The notes below the pieces were generated by a model that saw only the letters and a program-made list of their open reading frames with translations, was not told the origin of the DNA and made no database searches. A program made the position numbers and the translations under genes. Shown in pieces: positions 48,636-63,948 of a stretch of 64,000 bases of DNA (position 1 is the first letter of the stretch; every line of letters begins with the position of its first letter). Source of the DNA: Lamellibrachia columna (taxonomy: Eukaryota; Annelida; Polychaeta; Sabellida; Siboglinidae); the NCBI GenBank assembly GCA_963662155.1, contig OY759262.1, positions 12,542,782 to 12,606,781 on the forward strand. The letters are read 5' to 3'.

Positions 48636-51600
48636 TTGCTTCGGTGTGTATAGTATTAACGTATACATCCGGTAGACTGCTATTGCTACGGTGTGTATAG
48701 TATTAACGTATACATCCGGTAGACCGCTATTGCTACGGTGTGTATAATATTAACGTATACATCCGGTAGACCGCTATTGCTACGGTGTGTAGTATTAACG
48801 TATACCTCCGGTAGACTGCTATTGCTACGGTGTGTAGTATTAACGTATACATCCGATAGACTGCTATTGCTACGGCGTGTAGTATTAACGTATACTTCCG
48901 GTAGACCGCTATTGCTACGGCGTGTAATATTAACGTATAAATCCGGTAGACCGCTATTGCTACGGCGTGTAGTATTAACGTATACCTCCGGTAGACTGCT
49001 ATTGCTACGGTGTTTAGTATTAACGTATACTTCCGGTAGACCGCTATTGCTACGGTGTGTAGTATTAACGTATACCTCCGGTAGACCGCTATTGCTACGG
49101 TGTGTAGTATTAACGTATACATCCGGTAGACCGCTATTGCTACGGTGTGTAGTATTAACGTATACCTCCGGTAGACCGCTATTGCTACGGTGTGAAGTAT
49201 TAACGTATACCTCCGGTAGACCGCTATTGCTACGGTGTGTAGTATTAACGTATACCTCCGGTAGACCGCTATTGCTACGGTGTGAAGTATTAACGTATAC
49301 CTCCGGTAGACCGCTATTGCTACGATGTGTAGTATTAACGTATACCTCCGGTAGACCGCTATTGCTACGGTGTGTAGTATTAACGTATACCTCCGGTAGA
49401 CCGCTATTGCTACGGTGTGTAGTATTAACGTATACCTCCGGTAGACCGCTATTGCTACGGTGTGTAGTATTAACGTATACCTCCGGTAGACCGCTATTGC
49501 TACGGTGTGAAGTATTAACGTATACCTCCGGTAGACCGCTATTGCTACGGTGTGTAGTATTAACGTATACCTCCGGTAGACCGCTATTGCTACGGTGTGT
49601 AGTATTAACGTATACCTCCGGTAGACCGCTATTGCTACGGTGTGTAGTATTAACGTATACCTCCGGTAGACCGCTATTGCTACGGTGTGTAGTATTAACG
49701 TATACCTCCGGTAGACCGCTATTGCTACGGTGTGTAGTATTAACGTATACCTCTGTTAGACCGCTATTGCTACGGTGTGTAGTATTAACTTATACCTCCG
49801 GTAGACCGCTATTGCTACGGTGTGTAGTATTAACTTATACCTCCGGTAGACCGCTATTGCTACGGTGTTTAGTATTAACGTATACCTCCGGTAGACCGCT
49901 ATTGCTACGGTGTGTAGTATTAACGTATACATCCGGTAGACCGCTATTGCTACGGTGTGTAGTATTAACGTATACCTCCGGTAGACCGCTATTGCTACGG
50001 TGTGTAGTATTAACGTATACCTCCGGTAGACCGCTATTGCTACGGTGTGTAGTATTAACTTATACCTCCGGTAGACCGCTATTGCTACGGTGTGTAGTAT
50101 TAACGTATACCTCCGGTAGACCGCTATTGCTACGGTGTGTAGTATTAACTTATACCTCCGGTAGACCGCTATTGCTACGGTGTTTAGTATTAACGTATAC
50201 CTCCGGTAGACCGCTATTGCTATACGGTGTTTAGTATTAACGTATACCTCCGGTAGACCGCTATTGCTACGGTGTTTAGTATTAACGTATACCTCCGGTA
50301 GACCGCTATTGCTACGGTGTTTAGTATTAACGTATACCTCCGGTAGACTGCTATTGCTACGGTGTGTAGTTTTAACGTATACCTCCGGTCGACTGCTATT
50401 GCTATACGGTGTGTAGTATTAACGTATACATCCGGTAGACCGCTATTGCTACGGTGTTTAGTATTAACGTATACCTCCGGTAGACTGCTATTGCTACGGT
50501 GTGTAGTTTTAACGTATACCTCCGGTCGACTGCTATTGCTATACGGTGTGTAGTATTAACGTATACATCCGGTAGACCGCTATTGCTACGGTGTGTAGTA
50601 TTAACGTATACCTCCGGTAGACCGCTATTGCTATACGGTGTTTAGTATTAACGTATACCTCCGGTAGACCGCTATTGCTACGGTGTGTAGTATTAACGTA
50701 TACCTCCGGTAGACCGCTATTGCTACGGTGTGTAGTATTAACGTATACCTCCGGTAGACCGCTATTGCTACGGTGTGTAGTATTAACTTATACCTCCGGT
50801 AGACCGCTATTGCTACGGTGTGTAGTATTAACGTATACCTCCGGTAGACCGCTATTGCTACGGTGTGTAGTATTAACTTATACCTCCGGTAGACCGCTAT
50901 TGCTACGGTGTTTAGTATTAACGTATACCTCCGGTAGACCGCTATTGCTACGGTGTTTAGTATTAACGTATACCTCCGGTAGACCGCTATTGCTACGGTG
51001 TTTAGTATTAACGTATACCTCCGGTAGACCGCTATTGCTACGGTGTGTAGTATTAACGTATACCTCCGGTAGACCGCTATTGCTACGGTGTGTAGTATTA
51101 ACTTATACCTCCGGTAGACCGCTATTGCTACGGTGTGTAGTATTAACGTATACCTCCGGTAGACCGCTATTGCTACGGTGTTTAGTATTAACGTATACCT
51201 CCGGTAGACCGCTATTGCTACGGTGTTTAGTATTAACGTATACCTCCGGTAGACTGCTATTGCTACGGTGTGTAGTTTTAACGTATACCTCCGGTCGACT
51301 GCTATTGCTATACGGTGTGTAGTATTAACGTATACATCCGGTAGACCGCTATTGCTACGGTGTGTAGTATCAACGTATACCTCCGGTAGACCGCTATTGC
51401 TACGGTGTGTAGTATTAACGTATACCTCCGGTAGACCGCTATTGCTATACGGTGTTTAGTATTAACGTATACCTCCGGTAGACCGCTATTGCTACGGTGT
51501 GTAGTATTAACGTATACCTCCGGTAGACCGCTATTGCTACGGTGTGTAGTATTAACGTATACCTCCGGTAGACCGCTATTGCTACGGTGTGTAGTATTAA

Positions 51601-52936
51601 CTTATACCTCCGGTAGACCGCTATTGCTACGGTGTGTAGTATTAACGTATACCTCCGGTAGACCGCTATTGCTACGGTGTGTAGTATTAACTTATACCTC
51701 CGGTAGACCGCTATTGCTACGGTGTTTAGTATTAACGTATACCTCCGGTAGACCGCTATTGCTACGGTGTTTAGTATTAACGTATACCTCCGGTAGACCG
51801 CTATTGCTACGGTGTTTAGTATTAACGTATACCTCCGGTAGACCGCTATTGCTACGGTGTGTAGTATTAACGTATACCTCCGGTAGACCGCTATTGCTAC
51901 GGTGTGTAGTATTAACTTATACCTCCGGTAGACCGCTATTGCTACGGTGTGTAGTATTAACGTATACCTCCGGTAGACCGCTATTGCTACGGTGTTTAGT
52001 ATTAACGTATACCTCCGGTAGACCGCTATTGCTACGGTGTTTAGTATTAACGTATACCTCCGGTAGACTGCTATTGCTACGGTGTGTAGTTTTAGCATAT
52101 ACCTCCGGTCGACTGCTATTGCTATACGGTGTGTAGTATTAACGTATACATCCGGTAGACCGCTATTGCTACGGTGTGTAGTATTAACGTATACCTCCGG
52201 TAGACCGCTATTGCTACGGTGTGTAGTATTAACGTATACATCCGGTAGACCGCTATTGCTACGGTGTGTAGTATTAACGTATACCTCCGGTAGACCGCTA
52301 TTGCTACGGTGTGTAGTATTAACGTATACCTCCGGTAGACCGCTATTGCTACGGTGTGTAGTATTAACTTATACCTCCGGTAGACCGCTATTGCTACGGT
52401 GTGTAGTATTAACGTATACCTCCGGTAGACCGCTATTGCTACGGTGTGTAGTATTAACGTATACCTCCGGTAGACCGCTATTACTACGGTGTTTAGTATT
52501 AACGTATACCTCCGGTAGACCGCTATTGCTACGGTGTTTAGTATTAACATATACCTACGGTAGACTGCTATTGCTACGGTGTGTAGTTTTAACATATACC
52601 TCCGGTCGACTGCTATTGCTATACGGTGTGTAGTATTAACGTATACATCCGGTAGACCGCTATTGCTACGGTGTGTAGTATTAACGTATACCTCCGGTAG
52701 ACCGCTATTGCTACGGTGTGTAGTATTAACGTATACATCCGGTAGACCGCTATTGCTACGGTGTGTAGTATTAACGTATACCTCCGGTAGACCGCTATTG
52801 CTATACGGTGTGTAGTATTAACGTATACATCCGGTAGACCGCTATTGCTACGGTGTGTAGTATTAACGTATACCTCCGGTAGACTGCTATTGCTACGGTG
52901 TGTAGTATTAACGTATACATCCGGTAGACCGCTATT
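48636..52936 (+). repeat. 45-bp minisatellite, about 95 copies, with an 814-bp higher-order repeat
   Basis: Unit GTGTGTAGTATTAACGTATA, then CCTCCGGTAGACCGCTATTG, then CTACG. Most units are exactly 45 bases. Rare units carry an extra TA (GCTATACGG) at about 50221, 50402, 50541, 50632, 51307, 51446, 52121, 52620 and 52803. The blocks 50632-51445 and 51446-52259 are near copies (18 units plus two TA insertions, 814 bases). The multiple-of-three unit keeps frames open on both strands for up to about 498 codons; these are not genes. Confidence 0.97.
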
Positions 52937-55619
52937 CAACAAACACATGCATTAGATAAGATGTCAGACCTACACTTATCGAACGTTAACTTTCTCTTGC
53001 CCGTCTTAACTGTTCCGGCGTCATCTCTTTATTTCCTAATGTCGCTGCAACAATCACGAATGTCCGACGTCAACTGAAAATACCAGGTTGTTTGAACTTG
53101 CTCCCCAAACCGTTGGCGTTCCCGCCTCCCTGTTGACGACGTGGAAGCGAATACGGGATGAGACTATCCCTTTACGTCCGTACGACGTGTCCCTGAGCAT
53201 TGGTTCCCGGTTATTTATAGATGTCACAGAAGCACTGTACGTGCGAGAAGATGCTGTGCAAGTCGGCAGAGGTACAGGGCCGACTGCGGTTACTCTCTAC
53301 ATCTCGTGCGTTGTTGTTATCGTCATCAGTGTTTCAGTTTCGACACCCTGTATTTTGGCATGTAGGATTTCTCTTCTTCGAAAGAGGATTTATTTTCTTT
53401 CTTTGAAAATATAAATTAGAAAACCAGCCTAATGTACTTTTAACTGTCTCGACGACCCTGCTGACTCATAATGAGAATATCCGCACGTTGGAACAGTGCT
53501 ATTGTAATGGTCAATAAGGGAACTGTGTAAGGGCGATTATATGCAACAAAAGCAAGGTGGGGGGTGGGGGCAAATGAACAGGACGAATCGGGCATATCGA
53601 AGGGCTTTGGACAGTTTTATATGGGTACAAAAAGTTCTGTATCAAAAGAATCCCCGTTCGAATCTTGGCGAAGTCAGGGTAGGTCTTAACAAAAGAGGAT
53701 CAGTTATCTAGCGTGTTGCTGTCTTTCCGTAAGGCTATGTTCATCGCGGTGAGTCCTTCATATATATCTTCCTGTAAGGCTTCATCATACATATCTTCTT
53801 GTAAGACCCCTTCTTGGATATCTTCATAGATATATGAAGCCCCTTCGTAGATATCTTATTCTTCTTGTAAGACCACTTCGTAGATATCTTAATCTTCTTG
53901 TAAGATCCCGGCTCTTGGGTCGGCGTTAGTTGTTCTTGAACGGATGTCAAACCTCGGCACAGGTGAGTCGTATCATCACTCGACCTCTGGCCCGTTCCTG
54001 CGTGACGGGCAATGTGTTTCGTGCCCCGCCCATGGTCGGCCACACGAATCGTTTCCGCCTTGCACGGTTGCTATTAATCAACCGGCGTTAACCGGGCCAT
54101 TCATCTCTCTTAGTGTTATCGCCCTGAAGCTTTCTGATCCACATCAGATACACGACTGTCAGCAAGACGGATTCTTCTCTGTGTTAACGGCATATTTCTT
54201 ACGCTCCACGGCTGCAGCGTTATGGCATTCTGGAATGCTACATTTCTACCAGGTGCCTTTTGGTACGGCCGCCTGAATGATCTGAAATACGTTTTGATCA
54301 AAGCACATCGGCTCGGAACTGGCCCGAAAATTTACATTAGCTCGGACACCCATAATTGTACCTTAGTTCCGACACTCGGCCCGAAATGCATATTAGCTGT
54401 AACATCTGACCCATAAATGCACCTTAGTTCGACACTCTGTCCGAATTGCACTTTGATAAGAAGCAGTTTCGGTTGTATTTTCGGTGCTAATGGCACGGGG
54501 CCAAAGATTTCCTTAACTCGGATGCCCGGCCCTTCACCTGGCCTACATGGTATGGTCAACGTTTCGAACTGTCAAACATGATATTGTATTTGGCTGTGTG
54601 TGAATGAAAACGGGAAATGGCCCGTCTCCCGGGCCGGGGACATTATCATCCTGCCATACCAAAGCGGTGGGGGTGTGCCGCCAGAGCCCCATGGAGCACA
54701 CGGAGAGAGAGAAATGAAGAAATGTATGGTCACCAAGAGAGAATTATTGAACAATTTATCTAATATCTATAAGTGTAAGGTAAGCCCGGGCGGAACGTTT
54801 TCATTGGGAAATTTCCTCTTCGACGAAAGAGAGAATTATCTGGTTTAATTGGGGCACAAAGAGAGAAAATTTAAATTTTTTCTTCGGACAGAGAGAGAAA
54901 ATTGGCCAAAAACAGGGGCAATTATACATACATGTATACCTCAGTATAGGGAGTACCCCCTCCCCCGTACCCCCTCGGTGCATTATCACCATCGGGTGCA
55001 ACTAAGTTGAACATCGTTGATGGACAACAATGGCTAAATACATCTTTGTAGCCAGTCGAACGCCTAACTTATCATTAGCCCACGGCAGGAGCAGCTTCAG
55101 AACGACGACGGATGACCACACACCTTGTGGCCGATGATTGCTGGACACAAGTGGCTGGAGGCGATTACCAAGAGTGCAAATGGAAACATAAGTAAACACG
55201 AGACACGTAATTACAAGGAGCAAACATTTGGCCATTGAGCAGCACATAATGTGATGAGCGTGTGTCCATCGAGTGCCTGTTTGCGACATTTAGGCCAATA
55301 GACTGGTCATTTTCTCATTATAATGCATGTGAAAATGCTGTGGAGCCTACATTTTTGGCGGATAATCATGATTGAAAGACTGTGTTGTTGACGGACGACA
55401 CATTTCTTAAGCAAGGGTTACGTTGATACGACATGTCCATGACACAGAGTCTATGAAAGTATATACCCCGACTCGTCCGAGGGTGTGCAGTAAAAATGTC
55501 GGCCATCCCCATATGTGTAAGACGGATTACACCTATGCCGATCAACATTTAAGGAGACGACATGCTTTCGAGAATGAACCACTGCGATGACTTCATATAG
55601 TTACGTTATTCTGAAATAA
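52937..55619. other. No supported gene; degenerate short repeats
   Basis: From 53750 to 53915 there is a degenerate repeat around CTTCTTGTAAGACC and GTAGATATCTT. From 54310 to 54450 there is another around GACACTCGGCCCGAA and CACCTTAGTTC. The longest reading frames are about 110 codons and match nothing known. Confidence 0.4.
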
Positions 55620-55865
55620 GTAGCTGTGTGTGGGCAGCTGGTGAGGAGTCGGTTAAAAGGAAGATCGCGACTGAGATGGGAGGACTGTGTGAAGATAGAT
55701 TTGGCGGGAGTGGGCGGGGGGTGGAGAACGAGATGGAGGAATGGGGAGTGGAGACGGGTGGTGCAGACGGCAGTGAAATGGGCCAGGATGGAAGAACAAA
55801 ACATAACTCGATGACCAGTATCGATGCCAGCCTCACTCCGGACTTCAGGAATAAAGAAGAGAGCA
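55620..55865 (+). pseudogene. RTE-like LINE ORF C terminus and 3' UTR
   Basis: The conceptual protein has RSRLRWEDCVKIDLAGVGGG, WRTRWRNGEWRR and VQTAVKWARMEEQN, the common C-terminal segment of animal LINE ORFs (R-x-R-W-x-DCVK-D, then W-R). It is followed by a short 3' UTR, GACCAGTATCGATGCCAGCC, ending AATAAAGAAG. The same 3' UTR wording occurs inverted at 59750. 5'-truncated. Confidence 0.75.
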
Positions 55866-57765
55866 ACATATATATTTTAGAAGTTGTAAACTCTACCCTT
55901 CGAACAGCAGTAGTGTTTGGGGATGTTGAAAAGACCGTTACAACTATGTTTAATATGGAGGTATGGTGGTATGCCAATAATTCCGGGCTGATTTCACTCG
56001 ATTTACGCATGGAATCCTCGTCGTGATGTTGACCGAACACCGCCGTTTCTCAACCGCAACAGGAGATCGGCTTCTCTTTGTGCCGCTGGGAATTCCACTA
56101 GATGGCAGTGTTTACGTATTTTGACAGCTCCGTGATCTGCCGCGTCGACCCTTCTCGGTTTACGAAGTACTTCCGGACCTTTAAGCGCCCCGCCGTCGAC
56201 TGCGCGTGCGACGTGTCAACAGCGTGACGTCATTAGATCTCGTCGGTCGAGATTCCGACGTCGCAAGTGTCGCAACGAAAGCAGCTGCAACACATCATTT
56301 CTCCATCTGCCGTCGCCCACCTGCGGTCTGCGGGTACTAGCTGGTACCAGACGACGACCCACGAGTCCGAAGTTCGTCGTGTCGAAGACGGACAACATCG
56401 ACAAAAAACCCTCGGAAACAAAAATCGAACTTGTACATTGTAACCTATCTTTAATGTATTGTTGAGAAACATTCATTAAAGGGAGTGTATATAAATATAT
56501 TTTGTCGTTTGAAATAAAGAACCCAATTTTACGACATAAAGATTGCTTTGTGATAATTATTAACAGATCAGTAAATCATCAATGAAAATCGTTGTACGTT
56601 TACTTTAATATGTACATATGTTGCGCTTCCTGCAAATTCGCGTTCTGCGTCGGCAATGTTCTAAAGTTTATCTCAAGAATATTGTGCATAACCTATTTAA
56701 ACATTATATTAATTTATTATAACACGTTACTGCCAAATACCATATAACAATCCGCTTAAAATACTTTCCTTGTTACATGGAGGTCAATGTTTGTTTTCTA
56801 CAGTGAGACTCGGCTGAACAGCTGTAAAGCGTATGAACATCGCGGTATGAATCGACTGTTGTTGCGTCTTCAGATCCCCTCCTCCGTTCATGCCACATTG
56901 CCACACTCAGCTAAGTAAGCAAAGGTATAGAATTATGTGAACGAGTAGCCTTTGCGCATTAATTTCAGTGTGGCCGAATGTTCGCAACAGTTCCCCTCTC
57001 GTGTCCCGTGGAAATGACCAGCCGGAAGTGAAGAATAAAGCGCTTTGAGCGATGGAAATCTGCAGGCTTCGTGGTCGCAATTAGCATTCATCAAATGTAA
57101 TGGTTGGCTTGTGGGACGTTGAACAAAGGGTATATGATTACCTTCCTCTTTCAGCACGTTATCACCACGCCCATTTTAAAACTACGGCAGGCAAGAAAGC
57201 TACTACATGTTGCGTGACGAAGCAACTCGACCGTGACGTTTGTTTACGTCATTAACGGCCATTAGCGACGACTGTGAGCAAGAACATTTGTACTTGACAA
57301 CTTCAAAATAGCAGAATAGTGAGAAGAGCTTCAATGCATTAGGAACCCGATAAGTCATTTACATTTTCAAATATACATAACATGATTATACAGTGGTTTT
57401 ATAGATTTAATTTCAAGAGGAGTTGACATTTGACTTGACAGCTTGCGACTCCCTATCCCCGTGTGATTGACAAGGACCGGGTCGTTTACCCGATAAGGAC
57501 TACCACATGCCACAGCAGCACATTTACTTTGGGATCTTTTTATGAGCGTATATCCCTACTCCAGTAGGAGAGTGCTTTTGTAATTGGGTATTGATGTCAA
57601 CACATTGAACTGGAGACAAGACGCAGTGACAGTAATCGTTCGGACTGTGTCTTATTAGGGTTACTTATTAGGGTTACTTATCCGACGAAACGACGCCCTC
57701 TTCACGCCGACAGTTGGACAAGTGACAACTGTTGAACAGGGTTTTGAACCACTGCTTAATAACCT
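55866..57765. other. No gene seen; CTCF-like motif at 56095
   Basis: CpG-rich from 56040 to 56420, then AT-rich. No coding exon is supported. Confidence 0.35.
56095..56108 (+). promoter_or_regulatory. Perfect CTCF core-consensus match
   Basis: CCACTAGATGGCAG fits every position of CCASYAGRKGGCRS, the CTCF core conserved across bilaterians, in a CpG-rich setting. A single motif match in 64 kb can occur by chance. Confidence 0.45.
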
Positions 57766-57836
57766 GCGGTATTACCTTAATAACCTGCGGTATTACCTTA
57801 ATAACCTGCGGTATTACCTTACATCATCGGTTTTAT
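57766..57836. repeat. 21-bp tandem repeat, 3 copies
   Basis: Three copies of AATAACCTGCGGTATTACCTT. Confidence 0.95.
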
Positions 57837-59264
57837 ACATTCCATGTGGTGTGAGGCTGTTGTTAATAACGACACCTCGACGCCTGTCTGTTGCGGGCAA
57901 GATACCCTCGCCAGAACTGGAAACAGCTAAGGTATATCGGGTTATCTACAGCAAGGTAAACGTTAGTTTATGAAGACCTTCCACCCAACAACAGACAACA
58001 AACGTACATATAACACAACCGAAGGAAGGTGCATTGCTTCTTTGATAACCGTGTGTTGGAAGGTCTTTAAAAGTAACGCTTGTTGCAACTTACCCCTGGT
58101 ATAGGGCCTATGTTTTGCCCCAGTCTCCCCTAGATAATCAGTCACCACAAGAAGAAGTAATGTAAGAAACGGTGTTTCAAACAGTTGCACACGTTTACGC
58201 CACTTTGCAAGGTTGCTTCAAGCACATAGTTTAGTCGAAACCTTTTATTTTTATATAATATTTGTCGATGCTGTTGTTGAGTCACGAACGTCCCTCGTCA
58301 CATTACAGCCGATGTGTCGCTCCTTGTCATTAAACTGTCAGGCCAGGCGTTGATTATCACCACGCGTTGGTGGTTGCACTGAAACTGCAAGTCTGACAAT
58401 TTACCGTGTGGATCACATTATTTGCAATTATTTAAGTGACATTGTGAAGAGGATAATTATTGTATACGGTTCACTTTGTTTTTAATGTGGATCAAACTGT
58501 ATCAGTGGAACAACAGTTGAATGGGAATGAGAATTAACCTGGTAACCACGTGTTGTTGTTTTGCGCAGGCGCAGCTCCCCACACTGTATCAAGGCCGACG
58601 GAAGACAGCAACACGTCGTTCCCATCAGTGGCACTGACGGGAAATTACAAATAACTCCATTGGTAATGAAATCCGTGATCCAATTCGCTCTAAGTGTATA
58701 TTAATCCTCTATAAATGTCACACGTAACGACCATTTCACACATTGCAGTCGTTTACGTGTCGAATTGGCCAGTGTAAGTTACACAGCAACGCAACAAGTG
58801 GCAACGATTTACAAACATATACGATATCAACATTCGTGTTGAATTCGCCGGGTCGTGTCCGTCGCCTGTCATGTCGCCTGTCGTGTCGCCTGTCGTGTTG
58901 TGCGCGTCCAGTCCTAACAAGTTCCCAAAGTAAACGTCTCATGCTGACAGGTGGTTTGGATTTCCGGTAAAAGGAATTTTAAAATGTGCGCTACAGCATC
59001 GCATTGATTGCCCGTTGGTGTCTTCGTGCAACCATTAATGGGGTAAGACCACAGTTAATTTTCCCGTTGGTAGTCATGTTAGCTATTTTCATGATTATAG
59101 AAAAGTGGACCCATCAAAAATATACACTTCGTTACGTCTTCTGGCACTACGTTTCCAACGTGCTGAGTTAGTTTCGTCAAAATCACATACCTCCTGCTAT
59201 TTTGATAATGTTGTTAATGCGCTTACCATCAAAATGGGCAGGTTTCGCAAAGTAATAATACTCC
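57837..59264. other. No gene seen
   Basis: Contains only a 12-bp repeat at 58860-58897 (TGTCGCCTGTCG). No exon is recognised. Confidence 0.35.
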
Positions 59265-59400
59265 TATTGGTGATTATGAAATGTCACAATAATAATACGC
59301 CTATTGGTGTTTCTGAAATGTCACAATAATAATACACCTATTGGTGTTTCAGAAATATTACAATAATAATATGCCTATTTGTGTTTCTGAAATGTCACCA
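59265..59400. repeat. Approximately 42-bp tandem repeat, 3 copies
   Basis: Units built of AAATGTCACAATAATAATA and CCTATTGGTGTTTCTG with substitutions. Confidence 0.85.
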
Positions 59401-59744
59401 CCAAAATATCTACGTGTCTTCAAATCCGCTTCGCACTGCATTATCTCACTGCATGTCAAAGGTCCAATATTTCAAACTGTCCAACCTTGCTAGCTACTTC
59501 TGAAAGTGTAACTTGGGTCTGAACCCTAAATAGACTCTGATTCTGTGGAGCCTACTCGATATATTGAGGATCGACTCAAGGGGTGCGTGTTAGATGTGTT
59601 CGGTTGACGGGATAAGTCGCTTTGATACAGGCGCAGCGAAGACCGGAAAAGGGTGGGTATATTGAGATGCATTTAAATCTTCTTGCAGCTTAGCGTTGGT
59701 AGGTTTTATTCTCACGCACTTGATGTTGCTCACCTGTCTCCGAA

Positions 59745-60160
59745 GTGTGGGGTGAGGCTGGCATCGATACTGGTCCTCGAGTTTTGTCTTTGTTCTCCTT
59801 CAGTCACTAGTCCAGTTTCACTACCGTTTCCACCACCTGTTCCCACCCCTACCCCACCCTCACAACCACTCCCACAACCACCCCTACCCTCACAACCACC
59901 CCCACAACCACCCCTACCCCCACAACCACAACCACCCCTACCTACCCCCCCACCTTTCGCTCTCGTTCTCTACTCCCCTCCCAAATCTCTCTTCATGTGC
60001 AGTCCTCCCATTTCAGTCGCAGTCTTCCTAGTCTCCCTCTATCTTCCACTCCCATCAGCTGTCTTCTTGAAGCGTTAACCTTTCCCCGTCCAGTTGTTCC
60101 ACATATCCAGCCCACTGTAACCGATCCTCGCCAGTTTCCTCCTGATACTCTCTTCCACAC
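59745..60160 (-). pseudogene. RTE-like LINE ORF C terminus and 3' UTR, inverted copy
   Basis: The reverse complement contains GACCAGTATCGATGCCAGCC with CTCACCCCACACTT, and further upstream GACTGAAATGGGAGGACTG, both shared with 55620-55865. The region between has expanded into a CCACAACCACCCCTACC-like simple repeat (59845-59950). Confidence 0.7.
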
Positions 60161-61108
60161 CACAATGTCATGCTCAAACTACGAATGTACAGAAACGATA
60201 TGCTCCATAATTAGTGGATTTTATATGAACATCTTCAATCTATCTTTCTCCACATGAGTTGGTTCAAAGTTTGGGTAACTTATCGTTAGACTGTATAATG
60301 TTTTAGAGCCGCGGCATAACAGTTTAGCAGCCCCTTAAACCTAAAAATATCCCAACCATACCAAAGCGTGTCTGCGGTTCCTTTCGCGTTTCTTTGTAGA
60401 TAATCTACGTCAACACTTTTTGCAGGAAAGTGCAGTGTTTACGTCAAGCTTACGTCAAGCTTATGTACACGTGCCTAGGGCAGCCCTCCGATCAGCGTTG
60501 TGTATATGTAGTGTTTGCTTGAATGTATAGGCCCCTGGAATTAAATGAATCAACATAAGTTCCGTATTGTTGTTTGTTAATTTTGTTCACAACAAGTATG
60601 ATGTAAATATTTATAGTATCACTTTTCTTCTTGTGCTTAAGATAAAAAGAAATGTAAATAAATAGTATATAACATTATTGCAACATGCCTACATACAACG
60701 CCACCACTTTTACAATTCTAAAATAAAACATCCACATTTTATAGTAGCAGGATCCATTTTGTCATCATGTCTATGATTGTATCACCAAGGTATCCAACAT
60801 GGCCGATATGCGCACATAAACACCTAATTGAAGGCATTACGAAGAAGAGCCGGCCCTATGCAGAGATGAATAGTATTAACGATCAATCCGCTGCAAACAT
60901 CAAACGTAACATGGGACGCTGCTACTTGTGACTGACAATCTAAAACCAATGTTTAGTCTTCAGACGTCTTTGTGGGTGTATTGGACTAGAAGCTATGACA
61001 GGAGAGTAGACCGTCTACTGTTCAGTAGATTGTGTATTATTTTGTATTAGACAAATTGGTGCTGTAGACGTCTCCTCTTTAATTATTATGCCAACCATAA
61101 TTACGGAG
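60161..61108. other. No gene seen
   Basis: AT-rich; nothing recognised. Confidence 0.4.
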
Positions 61109-61203
61109 GATGCATACAACACATACAACATATACAACACATACAACACACACAACACATACAACATATACAACATATACAACATATACAACACATACAA
61201 CGG
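61109..61203. repeat. (ACAACATAT)n-like simple repeat
   Basis: Mixed ACACATACA and ACATATACA units of nine to ten bases. Confidence 0.9.
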
Positions 61204-62995
<1,792 letters not shown>

Positions 62996-63017
62996 TATGT
63001 GAATAAACAGTCCTCTC

Positions 63018-63060
63018 GCAGTAATTACAGCGTGACTGAATGCTTCGCAGAGAAGTCGAG
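63018..63060 (-). repeat. Dispersed repeat, copy 3 (core only)
   Basis: The reverse complement reads GAAGCATTCAGTCACGCTGT then AATTACTGCGAGAGG, matching the core of the copies at 25840 and 46430. It begins 25 bases after the CAG tract. Confidence 0.5.
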
Positions 63061-63448
63061 TTTGTGTTGGAATGAACAGGTTTGCCTGAACCTGGATATA
63101 CCGTGCTACTGCTTGTATACATGTATACGTGTATGCACGTATACATGGAAACGCGAAATTAAGTATCCGCAAAAAGAAATTTTCCTTGTAAAACCGCGAA
63201 TTTTAAAAGTGGTGAAAATTTCAAAGGTGTGCAGAATTAAAGAACCATTTACATTTTACTTCGTGGCATTGTTCATTGGCAGATGTAACTGATCTATTCG
63301 CGGAAGAACTCCCACGCATCGCCCGTCGGTGCGTCTCCGACCCACGTAGGCGGGCGGGGGTAAATGGGGGTTGTTGTTGACGCGTATATCTCCGCACCGG
63401 ATGTTAGAGATATCCGAAAAATACAAGCCCTCGACGGGCCGCCTGAGA

Positions 63449-63457
63449 GTATAAAGG
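63449..63457 (+). promoter_or_regulatory. Possible TATA box of a promoter
   Basis: TATAAAGGC in a CpG-containing context, with no supported exon downstream before the window edge. Weak. Confidence 0.25.
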
Positions 63458-63744
63458 CGGAGAGCTAAATATGGGCATGCTTCAAGTGAACTGATGCGCG
63501 GTAAAACTTAAAATAGCGCTACAGAAACCCTTTGAACTATGACGAGCCTCATTGATGACTGCAAAAAAATACTATAATCGGCCTTTTTAACATAACTTTC
63601 TGACAGTCCCATATATAAATAGAAGCCATTACTCACCAGGACAACATCGATCTATTCGGCATTCAGCCCATTCCAAGCTCCTATATATGGCTATATCGTT
63701 TATTTTTAGTCCTTGCATGGGTGATGTGATTGGGGCAAAAGTTG

Positions 63745-63800
63745 ATGACTGTCAGACAGTGTCTGACAGTCACCTGACAGACACCTGACAGACACCTGTA
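63745..63800. repeat. Short CTGACAGACAC repeats
   Basis: Three CACCTGACAGA-like units preceded by a small palindrome (CAGACAGTGTCTG). Confidence 0.8.
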
Positions 63801-63895
63801 TGCCGATACGTCTGCCCAGCGTTCACTTCCAACTTTTAGTCTTTGGTTGTTGGTTTCGTCAGCATTTTTTTCAGGTTGATGTGTATCTGTTCACA

Positions 63896-63948
63896 TGACG
63901 TCATAATAGTCAGCATTATTAGGTTGACCGGTCTCTTTTCTGACGTCA
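63896..63948. promoter_or_regulatory. Pair of full CRE palindromes
   Basis: TGACGTCA occurs at 63896-63903 and again at 63941-63948, 45 bases apart. This is the CREB/ATF site. The pair suggests a regulated promoter for a gene beyond the right edge, but no transcript evidence is available. Confidence 0.35.

Noticed and set aside
48738..50234. 498-codon frame in the 45-bp array
   Set aside because: It follows from a stop-free unit whose length is divisible by three; frames are open on both strands.
55002..55560. Transposase remnant on the minus strand
   Set aside because: Composition hinted at a decayed transposon, but no DDE-type motif or inverted ends could be identified.
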